NCBI GenBank assembly: GCA_026936325.1
Contig: JAPTHN010000148.1
Span: 434,001 to 498,000, forward strand
DNA length: 64,000 nucleotides
DNA from: Platynereis dumerilii
Lineage: Eukaryota; Annelida; Polychaeta; Phyllodocida; Nereididae
Direction of reading: 5' to 3'
Shown here: piece by piece, positions 22,086 through 33,893 of the stretch
Position numbering within the stretch: the first letter of the stretch is position 1
How the letters are laid out: every line of letters begins with the position of its first letter
Program-made: the position numbers and the translations under genes
The notes under the pieces: model-generated
Databases searched by the model: none
What the model saw: the letters and a program-made list of their open reading frames with translations, nothing else
Told to the model about the DNA's origin: nothing

Positions 22086-24420
22086 GATTTTGTGCTTCAC
22101 ACGTTCAACTTTAAGCTACTTTATTATCACTGCACTCGAACTAACTGCAATTAACATTATTTTGGACGTAGTCTTGGTGGATATAGATCTATGAACATGG
22201 TGAATGTTGGTCTGTTTGGTAAATTTTATTAAATATATAACAAAGGAAAATTATAAATCTGCATGTCTAGAAACTTGCTAATATTTGTATTTGAGTTAAA
22301 ATTCTTTGCTCAGAGTTCCCACAGTCAACGAAAGTTGGGGAAAGTCATGGAAAAATTATTGGTTATGGAAAAATTATTGGTTATGGAAAGTCATGGAAAA
22401 ATTAGTGGTTATTGAAAGTCATGGAAAAACGAAGACATGTATATATAAAAAGCCAGAAAAAAAAAATCCCCCCCCCCCCCCACGTTTTTAAATGGAATAG
22501 CCCTGACTGGAAATGGTCATGGAAAAGTCATGGAATTCAGTTTCCAAAATTTTCTGGGAATCCTGTGTGAAGGGAATAGCTGGAAGCATTTAAAAAATCT
22601 TTAGAATTATTAAAAATTAAGGAAATATTTAGGAAGTGAAAATTTTATTTTTATTTCAAATCCTGAAATTGACAAGTTGATCAAAATGTTTGTAAACTAT
22701 GAAGTAAAAAAAGTCTGGCCTAACAATGCTGGGAAAAATGTGATGGAAAAATAGATTTTCTGTGTTTGTGATTGAAGAGAATTAAGCTGTTGTTTTTGCA
22801 CTGATTAAATCATGAAATCCAAAACATAATGCATTTATCTATGGTATTTATGTGTATTTATGTGATAAGTACCGGTATGCAAGTTCTTCTGTTTGATTTA
22901 ACATTGTTTTCTCCATGGCATATTGTTTGATAAAAGAAAATCAATTAGTTTCGGTCATTCAATGTTATTTATTAACATTTCTTGTTTTGACTGTCCAGTC
23001 TGTTACTTGGAAATCTGAAAGTTTTTGTTGCACACAGTTCTTATACCACTGTCTGAGAAATTATTTTCTATATATATATTTCAAAATTGTGTATATTTTA
23101 ATAGTTTATATATTTGCTAACAAAATATGAGTAAGCATTATATGAAAGATTGAGTGTTTCTTGATTAATCAGCTTTCCGTGGATTTATTGAAATAGAAAA
23201 ATTTCAGACGGAAATGGGTTTATGTTATGGTGGCTCCGCGAGCTGTTCATTTTGCTTCGCGCCACCATTGAGTCAAGTCTCCTCTGGATTTGAAGTTTCC
23301 CTCCCGCCCTCCGCAGAAACCCTACACTATGCACTTGATTTACTTATGGCAGTGTGGTAGATTGAAAAATGTGTACTTGAATGTTTTGTGTCCTAGGATG
23401 TCTTTCGTTGTTCTTGTTGTATATATCACCATGTTCTTACTTCTTAGTGCCAATAAGACTGCTTAACACTACATATCAGTAGTATTCTCAAAATGCTTTG
23501 TCAATGCTCTTATGTGTTTCAAATGTTTGAAGCCGTCATCCGTCATGTACTCATGTATTTATTGATCTGTCATGATACTAGCATTTTAAATGCTGTATGT
23601 TCATTGTCCCAACAACATGAACAACATTTGTGTATTTCGTCTTTCTAGTAAAATGTTTTAAAAACTGAAATTTTCTTTGGTTGAAAGTGTGAATTTTGTA
23701 AGAAAATGTTGAATGCTTCCTTAGTAAAGCTGAGCGCTGAGAAGGCAAGTGGACCAGGATGAAATTTGATAGAGGCTCCTTTGTTATAAGATTATACATA
23801 CATAACAGCTTGAAGTAGACAGACTGGCACCATCCCTATCTGATGCAACTGTTGCGGTGTTTGGCCCATCAGGTGGTCTTTATTCTAAGGTTATGTGGTC
23901 ATTTGGGACCAAATTAGGCGTAAATCGGAGAACATTGGGACAAAATAAGGTTGTCTTAAAATCGAGGTGGTCTTGATATTGAGGCGGTCTTTAGGTGAGG
24001 TTCCAGTTCCACGGTATATATATTCATGCTATGTAGGCCTACTCCAGTGCCTTTTGTAATTTCAGTATTATACATTTTGTAACTAGGTCTGTACTCTGTA
24101 AATCTGTTCCTGTATTATTTTACCAACTTTCATCGCCCTACTTGTAATCAGTTGTATTGACTTACTTCAATTACTGTATTGTTTAATAGTTGTGTTTTTC
24201 GACTTTAATAAATTTATGACACTTTCAACCAAAACCAGTGTCTGCAGTTGTCCCAAACAAGTTTCCAGCCAATGCTGCCATCAACAGACATAAATCATTT
24301 TATTCCTAGAAATATACCTCTCATCAAAATACAGCGCTTGAATATGGTGTAAGATTGTCATTCTATGTTCTATCGTGTTGTTTAGTGTTTAGCTTTACGC
24401 CAGCACCCCAGACAGTTCAG
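22086..24420. other. Gene-free stretch between N2 and N3
   Basis: Near 22340-22430 GGTTATGGAAA and GTCATGGAAAAATTA recur in tandem. A C-run followed by TTTTTAAATGGAATAGCCCT (22470-22505) matches one end of the MITE at 36789-37108. GTGGTC/GGCGGTC words repeat near 23870-23995. No exon was recognised. Confidence 0.4.
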
Positions 24421-24549
24421 CCAAAGATTGCAATCAGTGGTCTACGTGAACTGACACACCATAGGGAATTTTATTGGCCAAGTGAGGCATTATCAAGTGG
24501 TTCCAAGTTCCAACATGTTGGATACCCCACCTCGAAGCATCGTCGCAGG

Positions 24550-24621
24550 GGTTCCGTGGTGTAACGGTTAACACCCCGGACCCTGAATCAAGCGATCCAA
24601 GTTCAAATCTAGGCGGGACCT
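24550..24621 (+). pseudogene. tRNA-Gln pseudogene
   Basis: Full length at 72 nt, but the anticodon stem (CCCGGA...TCAAGC) and T stem carry mismatches. The acceptor stem is still good. Confidence 0.7.
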
Positions 24622-24730
24622 GTAGTCGCCTTTTGCAATTTGTGTAATCAATTCTTTTTCATTTAACATGATATTGAAACGATATTTGGACCAACTATCA
24701 AAATAAAACAGTGATACTTTAAAAACATAT

Positions 24731-24812
24731 CGCAGTCGACAGGATTCGAACCTGTGCGGGCAGAGCCCAACAGATTTCTAGTCTGTCGCCTTAACCACTC
24801 GGCCACGACTGC
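24731..24812 (-). tRNA. tRNA-Ser(AGA), intact isolated copy
   Basis: Identical over 82 nt to the array consensus and to 13973-14054, with anticodon loop CTAGAAA. Flanking Gln and Val genes in the same relict are damaged. Confidence 0.9.
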
Positions 24813-24939
24813 CTGCAACCCCAAACTAAAAAGAGCAAAAAACGTGCCATCGAGTGTCTTGCTCATTACAGACAAATCCATGGCTGCTCTTGACAAGAAA
24901 TATTTGCTTCTCCAGTCACAATTCACAGCCAAAACACCT

Positions 24940-24985
24940 TGATTCCATTGGGTTTGAACCCAGGACATCTCGCGTGCTACAGATT
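24940..24985 (-). pseudogene. tRNA-Val pseudogene, truncated
   Basis: Acceptor and T-arm sequences up to CTCGCGTG are recognisable, then homology stops at CTACAG. The D-arm half is missing. Confidence 0.75.
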
Positions 24986-24990
24986 CATTC

Positions 24991-25513
24991 ATGTACCAAA
25001 TAGTACCGTATGTAAACAAGTGCAATAGTTTAGGCACAGCGGCTATACACAATGTGTGATGCTGCCCAGAGTGGATCCTAACGTTTAGACAGAAGCCATG
25101 TCAAAGCTACAACATGCCTGTAATTCATGAGTTCCTATGTCAGAAGTATGCTCTAAAATCAAGTTAATGGACTTTCTGGAATCCAAACACCTCCAAACAA
25201 TTGAGTCAAGTCAGAGCCCAAAAGACATTCTTAAAATGCTCAGACTTCAAATTTCCCTCCAAAACTACCATTCTCATTCATAGGAAAAATATAATAGAAA
25301 GAACTGATGGTAAGGGAGTCTAATAGCGCATACTTTGCGATGAAAAAAAGTTTATTTAAAATATAGCTTTTACGAATTCCAAAAAGGTCCATATTGGACG
25401 TCTTACCATCCATCATATATTCCCAACTCTCAATTCTTTCCAAGCAGCCTAGATGAAAATTTGAAACTCAAGTCAAACTTTTGCCAATGTTTTAAAACTT
25501 TTAATTTAACATG
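24991..25513. other. 3' flank of N3, no feature recognised
   Basis: No repeat end, RNA gene or coding signal was recognised. Confidence 0.3.
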
Positions 25514-28500
25514 TCAAACTGTCAAAGAAGCCTGGGGAAAACCCAGGACCGTGATTGGTATTTTTTCGTCGGAATCTCTGATGGGCAAATTCAGTTGTTC
25601 GTAAGATTCAAATGGATGTACAAAGAATGGGAACAGAATTGAATGAATAACTTTAACATCTTTCACAAGATTCTTCCTGTCAAGTTCATCTGCTACAGAT
25701 TTCAGAACATCCGCCATTAGAGTCCTTTTCTCAGCACTTTTCCCTTGAGGGTTAAATGCAACCTTGAACAGCTGAAGTTCTGTAACTAATGGCCGATCGC
25801 CATCCGGTACAGAGATCATATAGGCAAAATCGAATCCTTTAAAGGCTGTCTTGCCTGGTGACTTGAGAGTTATCCAGAAAGATATTGGTTTTGTTTTGCA
25901 CTGCTCATACTCAAGAGGTAGTTGGCACAATGCTTCTTCCGAACAGACTTCCTTGACAAAATCAACACGAACGAACATAGCCATTTCATGTTCATTATCG
26001 GCCCTCATACCAATGGCTTTCCCATTATTGACTTGAGTCTCCAGATCACATTTGCTTTTGATAATGAATTCCAATATAGCGTCAGACACAAAATCGGTGT
26101 GCATATCAACAGTAGCCCGGAGCATCTGTAAAGCCTCCAATGCCACTCTATACTGGTACTGAAGAGAGCGTGACTTCTTATCAAACACTCGAGACAGACA
26201 TTTGTGGAACAGCTCCTTGCTCCCAAACTTGTAGGAGTAGTTATCAGGATTGTACTCACTGTATCCATTTTTGCTCACGGTTGTTTCACCAGTAAGAGTC
26301 ATACAATTGAGTATCGCTTTCGTCCCAATGTCCGTGCCATCTTTATTTTGGGCAGAAAGGACACTAAAATACTCAAGATATCTGGGGTCCACTAATAAAT
26401 GACTGTCTTTAAATTCCACAAGAGATGGTACGCCATTGCTGATAAATTCCTGCCATACCAAGAAGAAGAAATGTTTAGCATCAGGCCTATTGAAGACTCC
26501 AGGCAGCGGGAAGAGAATGCTTGTCAGTTTCAATTTGTCAACACACCCCTCACCGGAGTCAATGTACGAAAGGCAAGTTTGCATACGGCTACAAAAATCG
26601 GTTATTTCCAGTAGGTCGTCATTCGATATAACTCCACTAGGAGTGTCAAACTCTTCTCGCATTTTAGTGAGTTGTGCATCATCGATTGCCATTTGGATGA
26701 GCTTGTAGCATATCCACTGTTTTGACTGCTGTATGTCTAACCATTTTCTGGGAGGAGTGAATTGTCCCGATGTAAATACTAAGAGGGGTTCTTCTGTATT
26801 CTTGGCAAATTTTGTTTGCAGATGCAATACGAAGTGTGTAGGGTCTAACGCATTCAAGTTCGCTTGATCGATAATCAAAAAGTAGTCTTCAAGTTGCCTG
26901 CATATAAATTCCGAGAGTTCTTTGCTATCCTGCTCTTTATGATGATGTTGTTGCAGCAGTAAAACCTTTCTTTTTCTCTTGCGACCTTCTATTGCCAAGT
27001 AGTAGGCCATGCATTGGGCCAGGGTAGATTTACCCACACTGGGCACACCATGAACCAGGATGACACGGGTTCGCCTTCCTTTATCCCGTCGTACTTTCTC
27101 AATTTCGGTAACAAGGGCCAGCAATGCCTCCTTAAATGCAGGATACAAATAAGTTTTCTTGCCGAGTGCCAATTCTGTTTCATTTTCTACAAGATGTTTG
27201 ATGTCCCTGAAATAAAATTTAAAAATCTGCTTAATATACAAAGGAAATTAATGAAAAAGAGAGAAGTTATACATGTACAAACCATTCACATCAAAAAAGA
27301 ATTCACAAATTCAACGCCTGGTAGCCAGTTATTGTAAATTTCTAATATTTAAGAACTTAAATTTCAGACTCAAAAAGCATATCGTCAAATAAGTGCAAAA
27401 TATCAACAAGAATCCATGGATTCAAAACCGGCCTTTGGCGATTGTATATTCGGGATTGAAATCATGAAGAGGGTGATTTATATATTATTACATGGATTGT
27501 TTTGTATTGAGCAGTGATAGTCAGACTGATAGTGTTTGCTGCAAGCCATAAGAACTTTGTGGGGAACCTCTTAGCAAATGCCTATAACAAAATTCAGAAC
27601 TGCAAGTGAAATACTATAAATTCACAGTGGGTAATTCAAAACATGGTGGCCATTTTGGCAGCCACCTTGGATTTTACCAAAAATTTCTGAGGGGAATCCC
27701 TAAGTGAATCCCTATGCCAAATTTCATAAATCTAAGTGAAATACTAAAGTCACAGTGGGTATTTTAAAATATGATGGCCATTTTGGCAGCCATCTTGGAT
27801 TTTTCTAAAAATTTTTTTAGGGGAACCCTAAGTGAATCCCTATACCAAATTTCATAAATCTAAGTGAAATACTAAGCTTGCAGTGGGCAATTCAAAATAT
27901 GGCGGCCATTTTGGTAGCCATCTTGGACTTTTCCAAAACTTTCTGAGGGGAACCCTAAGTGAATCCCTATACCAAATTTCATAAATCTAAGAGAAATACT
28001 AAAGTCACAATGGGCAATTCAAAATATGTTGACAAGAAAAGTGGACAAGTGGACATGAAGTCTTCTAAGGAGGAAAACTGAAGTAACAGCTAGCCTTCCA
28101 AAAAGTTAACATTAGAAGCTGAACATCAGGTAGTTCAAGGTTTGAAGAGATGGACGGATGATTGGTGTTTTACGTCCCGTATTTATCCACTGGGTAGGCT
28201 AATTAGGACAGGAGGAGGAACGGCAATGAGGTGAAGGATGATTGAAACAGCCGTCCAACATAGGCCCAGGTGACACGGCAAGAGCTGGATTTGAACCCTG
28301 GACCCAGCGATTGGCAGCCCAGCATGCTACCGCTAGACCAACGTTCCCCCCTCAAAGTTTGAAGAGCAAGTGATAGATGTATTAGGACTTACTGTAACGA
28401 GTTACATTGGTTTTTAAAACCTGTCGATTCAAACTCAAAAACAGTCATGTTTCTTCGAAATTTTTCGGTTCTTTGGACATCTCCTTTGATGAATTTGACA

Positions 28501-28583
28501 TCGCCTGCCAGACAATCACCAGAATTAAGCCGTCGTCTTTTTTGTTCCAGGTTCTCCTCATTTTTACCCTCTCGTTTGGTCAT
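25514..28583 (-). CDS. N3: P-loop NTPase with C-terminal nuclease-like domain (Crinkler/RHS-like), 627 aa
   Basis: Minus strand. Exon 28583-28393 starts MTKREGKNEEN, directly after an acceptor (TTTTCAG then G then ATG), so a non-coding 5' exon is expected. It joins exon 27206-25514 in phase 2 (GT-AG). The N-terminus carries KRRRL. Residues 83-93 are YLYPAFKEALL, Walker A is GVPSVGKS (117-124), the Walker-B-like strand is FLIIDQAN, then FTSGQFTPP. The middle block is FFFLVWQEFISNGVPS. The C-terminal block is GFDFAY, then TELQLFKVAFN, which keeps both Glu and a downstream Lys, so it is the best candidate for an active nuclease in the set. It ends LPIRDS...GFPQASLTV. It runs opposite to N1, N2 and N4. 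A Helentron-like element and a SINE lie in or next to the intron. Confidence 0.85.
27406..28060 (-). mobile_element. Helentron-like element, left end missing or diverged
   Basis: Read on the minus strand, it ends ...CCGGTTTTGAATCCATGGAT then TCTTGT at 27406 and carries about four units of the 128-bp repeat. The stretch just inside the end matches 3690-3801 almost word for word. The TAACCGGCC left end is not seen; homology fades after the GTCCACTTGTCCACTTTTC word. It lies in the N3 intron. Confidence 0.65.
28150..28356 (-). mobile_element. tRNA-derived SINE (family S1) with 10-bp target duplication
   Basis: It is a reverse-strand copy of the SINE at 18727-18933: head GGTCTAGCGGTAGCATGCTG, body CCTAATTAGCCTACCCAGTG, tail ATCATCCGTCCATC. 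GTTTGAAGAG flanks both sides (28140-28149 and 28357-28366). It lies in the N3 intron. Confidence 0.9.
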
Positions 28584-28649
28584 CCTGAAAAAAAAATCAT
28601 GCTTTTGCCTTCAAACAGTTTATTTAAAGTTGGTAATAAAACGCTTTAA

Positions 28650-29000
28650 AACATTACTTTGTGTGCATGGCATTTAAACAAGAACCCACAGGTTGCAAAA
28701 CTGAATAATGGTATTTTGATATCACAATGTCTTGTGAGGCTGATATCATGATAACACGATATATCGCGGGTGTCGTAGAATCCATAAATTAGAAAAAAAA
28801 GCAAGAAATCCACTTGTAAATGGTGGACAAGAGCGATGCAAATTCAGAATTTTGCGGTTTTGAACAAAAAAGACACAATATATCACGATATATCATGACA
28901 TTGTTGATATCCCAATATCTATATAGCCATGATATCACGATATTTAATGTTGGAAGATATTGCGATACCGCGATATATTGTTTATCGTCCCAACCCTGGT
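28650..29000. repeat. ATATCG/CGATAT-rich element remnant
   Basis: Both strands carry words such as ATATCGCG, CGATATAT and GATATCACGATA. The right edge ATATTGTTTATCGTCCCAAC then CCTGG looks like a terminus of a common hAT-like family. The left terminus was not identified. Confidence 0.4.
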
Positions 29001-29104
29001 GCCTACCGTCCCATAGTGCCCCACGTCCCAATGTGCCCCGGTTCCCCCTACTGAATAATTTGACACCGAACTTGTCATCACCAGTGCATTGGTTTTATCT
29101 CCAG

Positions 29105-29390
29105 ACCTTTTGATTTTATGGTTAAGAGTGCTTGTTTGCACAACCACTGGCTCTGAGGGCGTGGGTTCGAATCCCACCCCGGAACTCAATTTAGTCCGAG
29201 CCCATGGGACATTAAATGGAGGCGGGTCGTATCCAGTGTTCTATGCTGGGGCAACTGAAAGACCCTGGGCATCCCTGAATTAATAGGGTATGTACCAGAC
29301 TCAGTCTTCTCATCTCAAATTATGTTTCTCCAGCTATGTGGACCATATGCTGATGCATCAGCAGAAGAACTACAACAACAACAAATATGA
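29105..29390 (+). mobile_element. tRNA-derived SINE, second family (S2)
   Basis: The A-box-like TGGTTAAGAGTGC and B box GGGTTCGAATCCC are 45-50 bp apart as in a tRNA head. An unrelated body follows (GGGACATTAAATGGAGGC, GGCAACTGAAAGACCC), then an ACAACAACAAC tail. No target duplication was identified. Confidence 0.75.
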
Positions 29391-29439
29391 ATGCCCAAAG
29401 GGCTACCAAATCACTTCTGACATAGAAACTCTGTGCTGT

Positions 29440-32400
29440 TATTTATATATATAGACTTTTATTTGACAACGGAATATCACATAGATACATGTGTCATAAA
29501 TCAAAATTAAATAAATCATATAAGGAAATGAATATGTACAAAAGAGGGATACAACATCAACAAAAATACAGACAATACCCATATATAAACACAAATTTCT
29601 TGTTCTGTAATCAATCATTTTAAAGACTATGAAATAGTATGGAAATGCTAACAACTTAACTAAAAATATAACATCAATAATTCACATTAGATCAATTGTA
29701 ATTCTTTTTTTCATGCAATCATGAACATATTTACCTATGACACCTATGACCACGCCATCACTATTCATCATAATTAATCTAAACCTCTCTGCTGTTCCTA
29801 AACTGTCCAAATTAGGTATGGTATCTCTAATTTTTTGCAACATAATTGTTCTCTCTGTTTCATAAAGTCTACAATTTAGCAAGAAATGTTTCTCATCTTC
29901 AATTTCACCCGAATCACAGTACACACATTTTCTGTTTTCCACTGGAGTTTTTGGTCTAGTAAATCTCCCTGTTTCAATCGCAAGGTTATGTGAACTGATT
30001 CTAAATTTTATAAGACTTAACTGGTGACTAACGTTAAAATCCTGTCTTAAATAATTTTCAAGTTTAAATTCAGTTTTAAATAATTTGTAGGTTCTAAGTT
30101 TGGGATTTCTAACACTATCCTGAATTTCCATCATACACTTTTGCATAAAGTTGTTATGTATCTTCTCTTTGAATGTTAATAGATGCTTTTTTGAAAAGTT
30201 TTGTTGAACCCAACATTCATCTAGATTAACCTCATTCAGGATTTCTTTTATTGTAGTGCACCAATTTAGTCTACCTGAGTCTAATGATAACACTAGTGAA
30301 TTATAAGCTTGTTTTACTAAACTATTATCATCATATGACAATATTTTTTGCCAATAACTAATCAATCTTACTTTCATTTTTAACAATAATGGAAACCTCC
30401 CTGTCTCACTATACAGCGCTACAGTAGATGTAGACTGTTTCACTCTCAATGTCCTTTTCATATAGCTGAGATGAATTTTCTCGAATTCAGCTAATTCTTT
30501 GTTGTTAAACCAAACTTCAGAGCCATACTCCAAGATAGGAGATATTTGAACATCAAACATTTTAAATGCTAGTACGGGTTGCAAGTATCCAACAGAACAT
30601 TTCACTTGTGTACTAAGTGCAAATTCTGCATTTCTGGCCTTTTCATTTAAATGTGAAACATTATTCTTAAACATTGCCCCCCTACTTGAAAATATGACAC
30701 CTAAGTATTTATAGTTGTCAGTGATAGCGATTTCATCGAAAGTTTACAATTTCTCTTTTCTTTCTAAACACCATTACATTAGTTTTATTAATGCTTAAAA
30801 TAAGATGCCATTTTGTACAAAACGTATATAAACCATTTATTAATATCTGTAACCCCTTTGCTGACTCTGAACAAAGAACCATATCATCTGCGTATAGCAA
30901 ATGAGTTACAATATTGTCGCCTATTGTGATTCCTTGACTAACATCTAAGTACTTGTTGAGATCAGTTAGATATTCAGTGAAGAGATTAGGACTCATTATA
31001 CCCCCTTGTAAAACTCCATATTCACTTTCAATTTCTTTGCCTACTTTACCTTTCCATTTTACACGACATTTTGCTTTGGCATACATATCCATTAGTAATT
31101 TCAGCATTTTACCTGATAAACCTCTTTGACCTAACTTATAATACAATGCATTGCGGTTGACATAATCGAAAGCTTTGGTAAAATCTACAAAACACACCCA
31201 CAAATTTTTGTTCCTCGTTTTTTGTAATGCAATCATAGAATTAAGCATGAATATGCTATCCACAGTGCTACATCCTTTTTTAAAACCAAATTGATGACAG
31301 TCATCAATCTCTAACACAATATTTTTGAAAACAAGTCTTTCGTTTAGAATTGATTCTAAAATTTTACCAACGGCTGGCATTACCGTTATCTTTCGGTAAT
31401 TATCAGCTATATTGACAGAATTTTTCTTATGTGCTGGACTAATGAGACCCACAGCCCATTGTTCGGGCCATTCACCACTTTCAAAAATTTTGTTGAACAA
31501 TACTCCTAATAATGAAATTATATTACTAGGTGCATACTTCAGAAATTCTCCTACAATGCCATCATTTCCACTTGCTTTATTGTTCTTGAGTTTCTTCAGA
31601 TGCAATTCAATCTCATCTTTACTAATTACAGCATTGCATATTTCATCAGTCATTGCATTTGGTTGTACAATATCCTCATTAATAACTTTTGATTTGATTT
31701 CATCCATGTATTGTTGGTCAAAGTATTCTACAGCAGGAGGCAATACCTGGCCTTCAAAATAGGATTCAAAGTCCTGTAACGTCAGATTGCTATTATTTAT
31801 TGTTTTATTCTTTAATGATTTCCAGATATTCCAATATGTGGCTGGGTTTTTGGATTTACACTCATTCAGACGGTGACGAATGTCATTGAAATAGTCCCTT
31901 TTTGATTTTTGTATTATTCTTTTATATTCCCTTTCTAATTCCCCGTATCTTTCTGCATATATGTGTATACTGATATCAAAATTCTTAGCATATTCATGAA
32001 CTTTTTTCTTGATATTTTTACAATCTTCATTAAACCAGCCATTTTTGGGAAATACTGATTTATTTGATTTCCTTGTTTTGAAATTTGGCTTTGCTGCAGC
32101 TTCAATTATATTTTGAAACATTTTACTTATTTCACAGCTGCTTTTATTAGGAGCTTCAGTAATTAACAAGCTTTCAAGTTCCTTACAATTTCCACTTTCA
32201 AAGCTTTCTTTGTATTTTGTTAATTTAGAAGGATCCCATCTGTATACTTTTGGCTCCACTCCAAAGTTTTCTCTAGCTTTGTATGATTCACAACCTTGCA
32301 TTTCAATTTCAAAGAATAATGCTCTGTGATCAGATTCTGGATGTTTTGAAAGAATTTTAAATTCCTTAATGCAACAAAAGAAATCATGTTTGGTTAACAA

Positions 32401-33302
32401 ATAATCAACTACACTGGCTCCTCCATTTGATTTATAACAAGTAAAGTCACCTGTGTTATTGGTGTTTCCAACACAACCATTGACTATTCTAAAATCTGTG
32501 CTTTTACAAAAATGTATCAACTGTCTACCATAATCGTTTACCCTATTGTCTTTACTTTTTCGTTCAGGGTATATCACATTACGATCAATGGCAGTTTCTA
32601 CTGGGCATATTAAGTCAAACAAATCACCATCTTTGCCTGGTACCACATCTAATTCATCATTAAGATTTCCAGTTCTGGCATTTAAGTCACCACATAATAT
32701 AATATGACAGTCATTGCGATCTTTTTTTGAGAACTCTTCCTTCAGGATATTAAAATAATCAGTTCGCACAGAGGTATTATGGATATATGATGAATCTAAA
32801 GGAGAAAAATAAATGCATCCTATCAGTAATTCTTTAGACAAATCAAAGCATTTTAACTTAACTCTAACCCACACAATACATTCTTGACTTGTTTCGAAAG
32901 TTACTTTGCTGAATAATTCAGATCTAATAAAAATACCAATGCCACCGGATCCATTCGGAGCCCTATGATGCTTAAATTTCCTAGGAAAATCTTTATAAAC
33001 AAAACCTGGTATGCAGTTATAGAAAGATTCCATGTTTTTTTCTGAATGTGTTTCAGTAAGTATCACAATATCATGGCTAAATAATTGAACCTGTAAGTCA
33101 GAACATTTAAGTTTGTCCCCTAATCCTCTAATATTCCAACATAATATACTAAATTTACAGGGTTTCTTTTCTAAAATAGGTAATTTACCGACTGATATTT
33201 CAATTGGACGTTCTGACAGCTGATCATCGTTATTTGTACAAATGATGCTAGGTGTAGAGACATCAACATGGTCATAGCTGCCTTGGCTAAATACTATTCT
33301 TC
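29440..33302 (-). mobile_element. LINE copy, nearly full ORF2
   Basis: It spans the coding region above plus a 3' UTR of about 240 bp that runs down to the A/T microsatellite near 29440-29452. No target duplication was found, so both borders are approximate. Confidence 0.75.
29682..33302 (-). CDS. LINE (non-LTR retrotransposon) ORF2: APE endonuclease, reverse transcriptase, C-terminal zinc-knuckle-like end
   Basis: Minus strand. The frame is open from about 33302. It holds the endonuclease motifs CWNIRGLGDK, ILTETHS, GDLNART and SDHR, then the RT motifs NKASGNDGI, CFVDFTKAFD, LQGGIMSP and YADDMVL. One frame break lies near 30735-30745; the second part (to 29682) continues FSSRGAMFKNN and ends with a CxxC...HFLLNC block typical of LINE C-termini. 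There is no ORF1 upstream, and a stop lies just 5' of 33302, so the copy is 5' incomplete or its ORF1 is lost. Clade not assigned. About one disabling frameshift in 3.6 kb means it is fairly young. Confidence 0.9.
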
Positions 33303-33890
33303 AGTACAAAATCCTTGATACTTGAAACCAGACGCTTCCTTGACATTCTGGTGTAGTGTATTCCATCTCTCAGTGGTAGATCAGTATTGTCAATGTAAAC
33401 CAGTCTGTCATTTGTAGCACATAGTTCTTACCTGCTCGCTGTTCTTCACTCGAACAGTCGGAGAGTGGGCAGGGTGCGCCGCGCGTCAGGTTCACCGGCG
33501 AACGGCGCACGCTTGCCACAGAGTGCAGAATGGACAAAAACATGAAAAATATAACCAGCTGATAACATGAATAACACATGCTTGAATTTGGAAAACTGAG
33601 TCGAAGGTGAGCAAGGTGGGTGTACTAATTATGAATGTGAGCTGACCTAACAACCAGTGTTTGCCAGCTGAATATAGTTTCAGAAAAAGTGACTGCATTT
33701 AAGAAGCTTTTAAGAGACTATCATGCACAGAGTCAGAGAAATACACTGACTGAGCACTGAGCATGCATTACTGCCATCAGAGAAATACAGCACACCACCC
33801 CATCAGCAGATCTGTGATCAGCTCGACACTCTCACCATAGTCAGACGACTGCTGATTAAGTATCCAGATCCAGATGTTGCTGTTAGCAGG
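33303..33890. other. Gene-free stretch, no feature recognised
   Basis: No LINE ORF1, splice-bounded exon or repeat end was recognised upstream of the LINE. Confidence 0.3.
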
Positions 33891-33893
33891 TTA

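Larger units (their letters stand above)
24430..24990. repeat. Relict tRNA array unit (Gln-Ser-Val part)
   Basis: It has the same order and spacers as the array: CTGACACACCATAGGGAATT, tRNA-Gln, spacer, tRNA-Ser, CAACCCCAAACTAAAAAGAG, TTGCTCATTACAGACAAATC and tRNA-Val. It is closer to the array than the copy at 13.7 kb. Confidence 0.85.
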
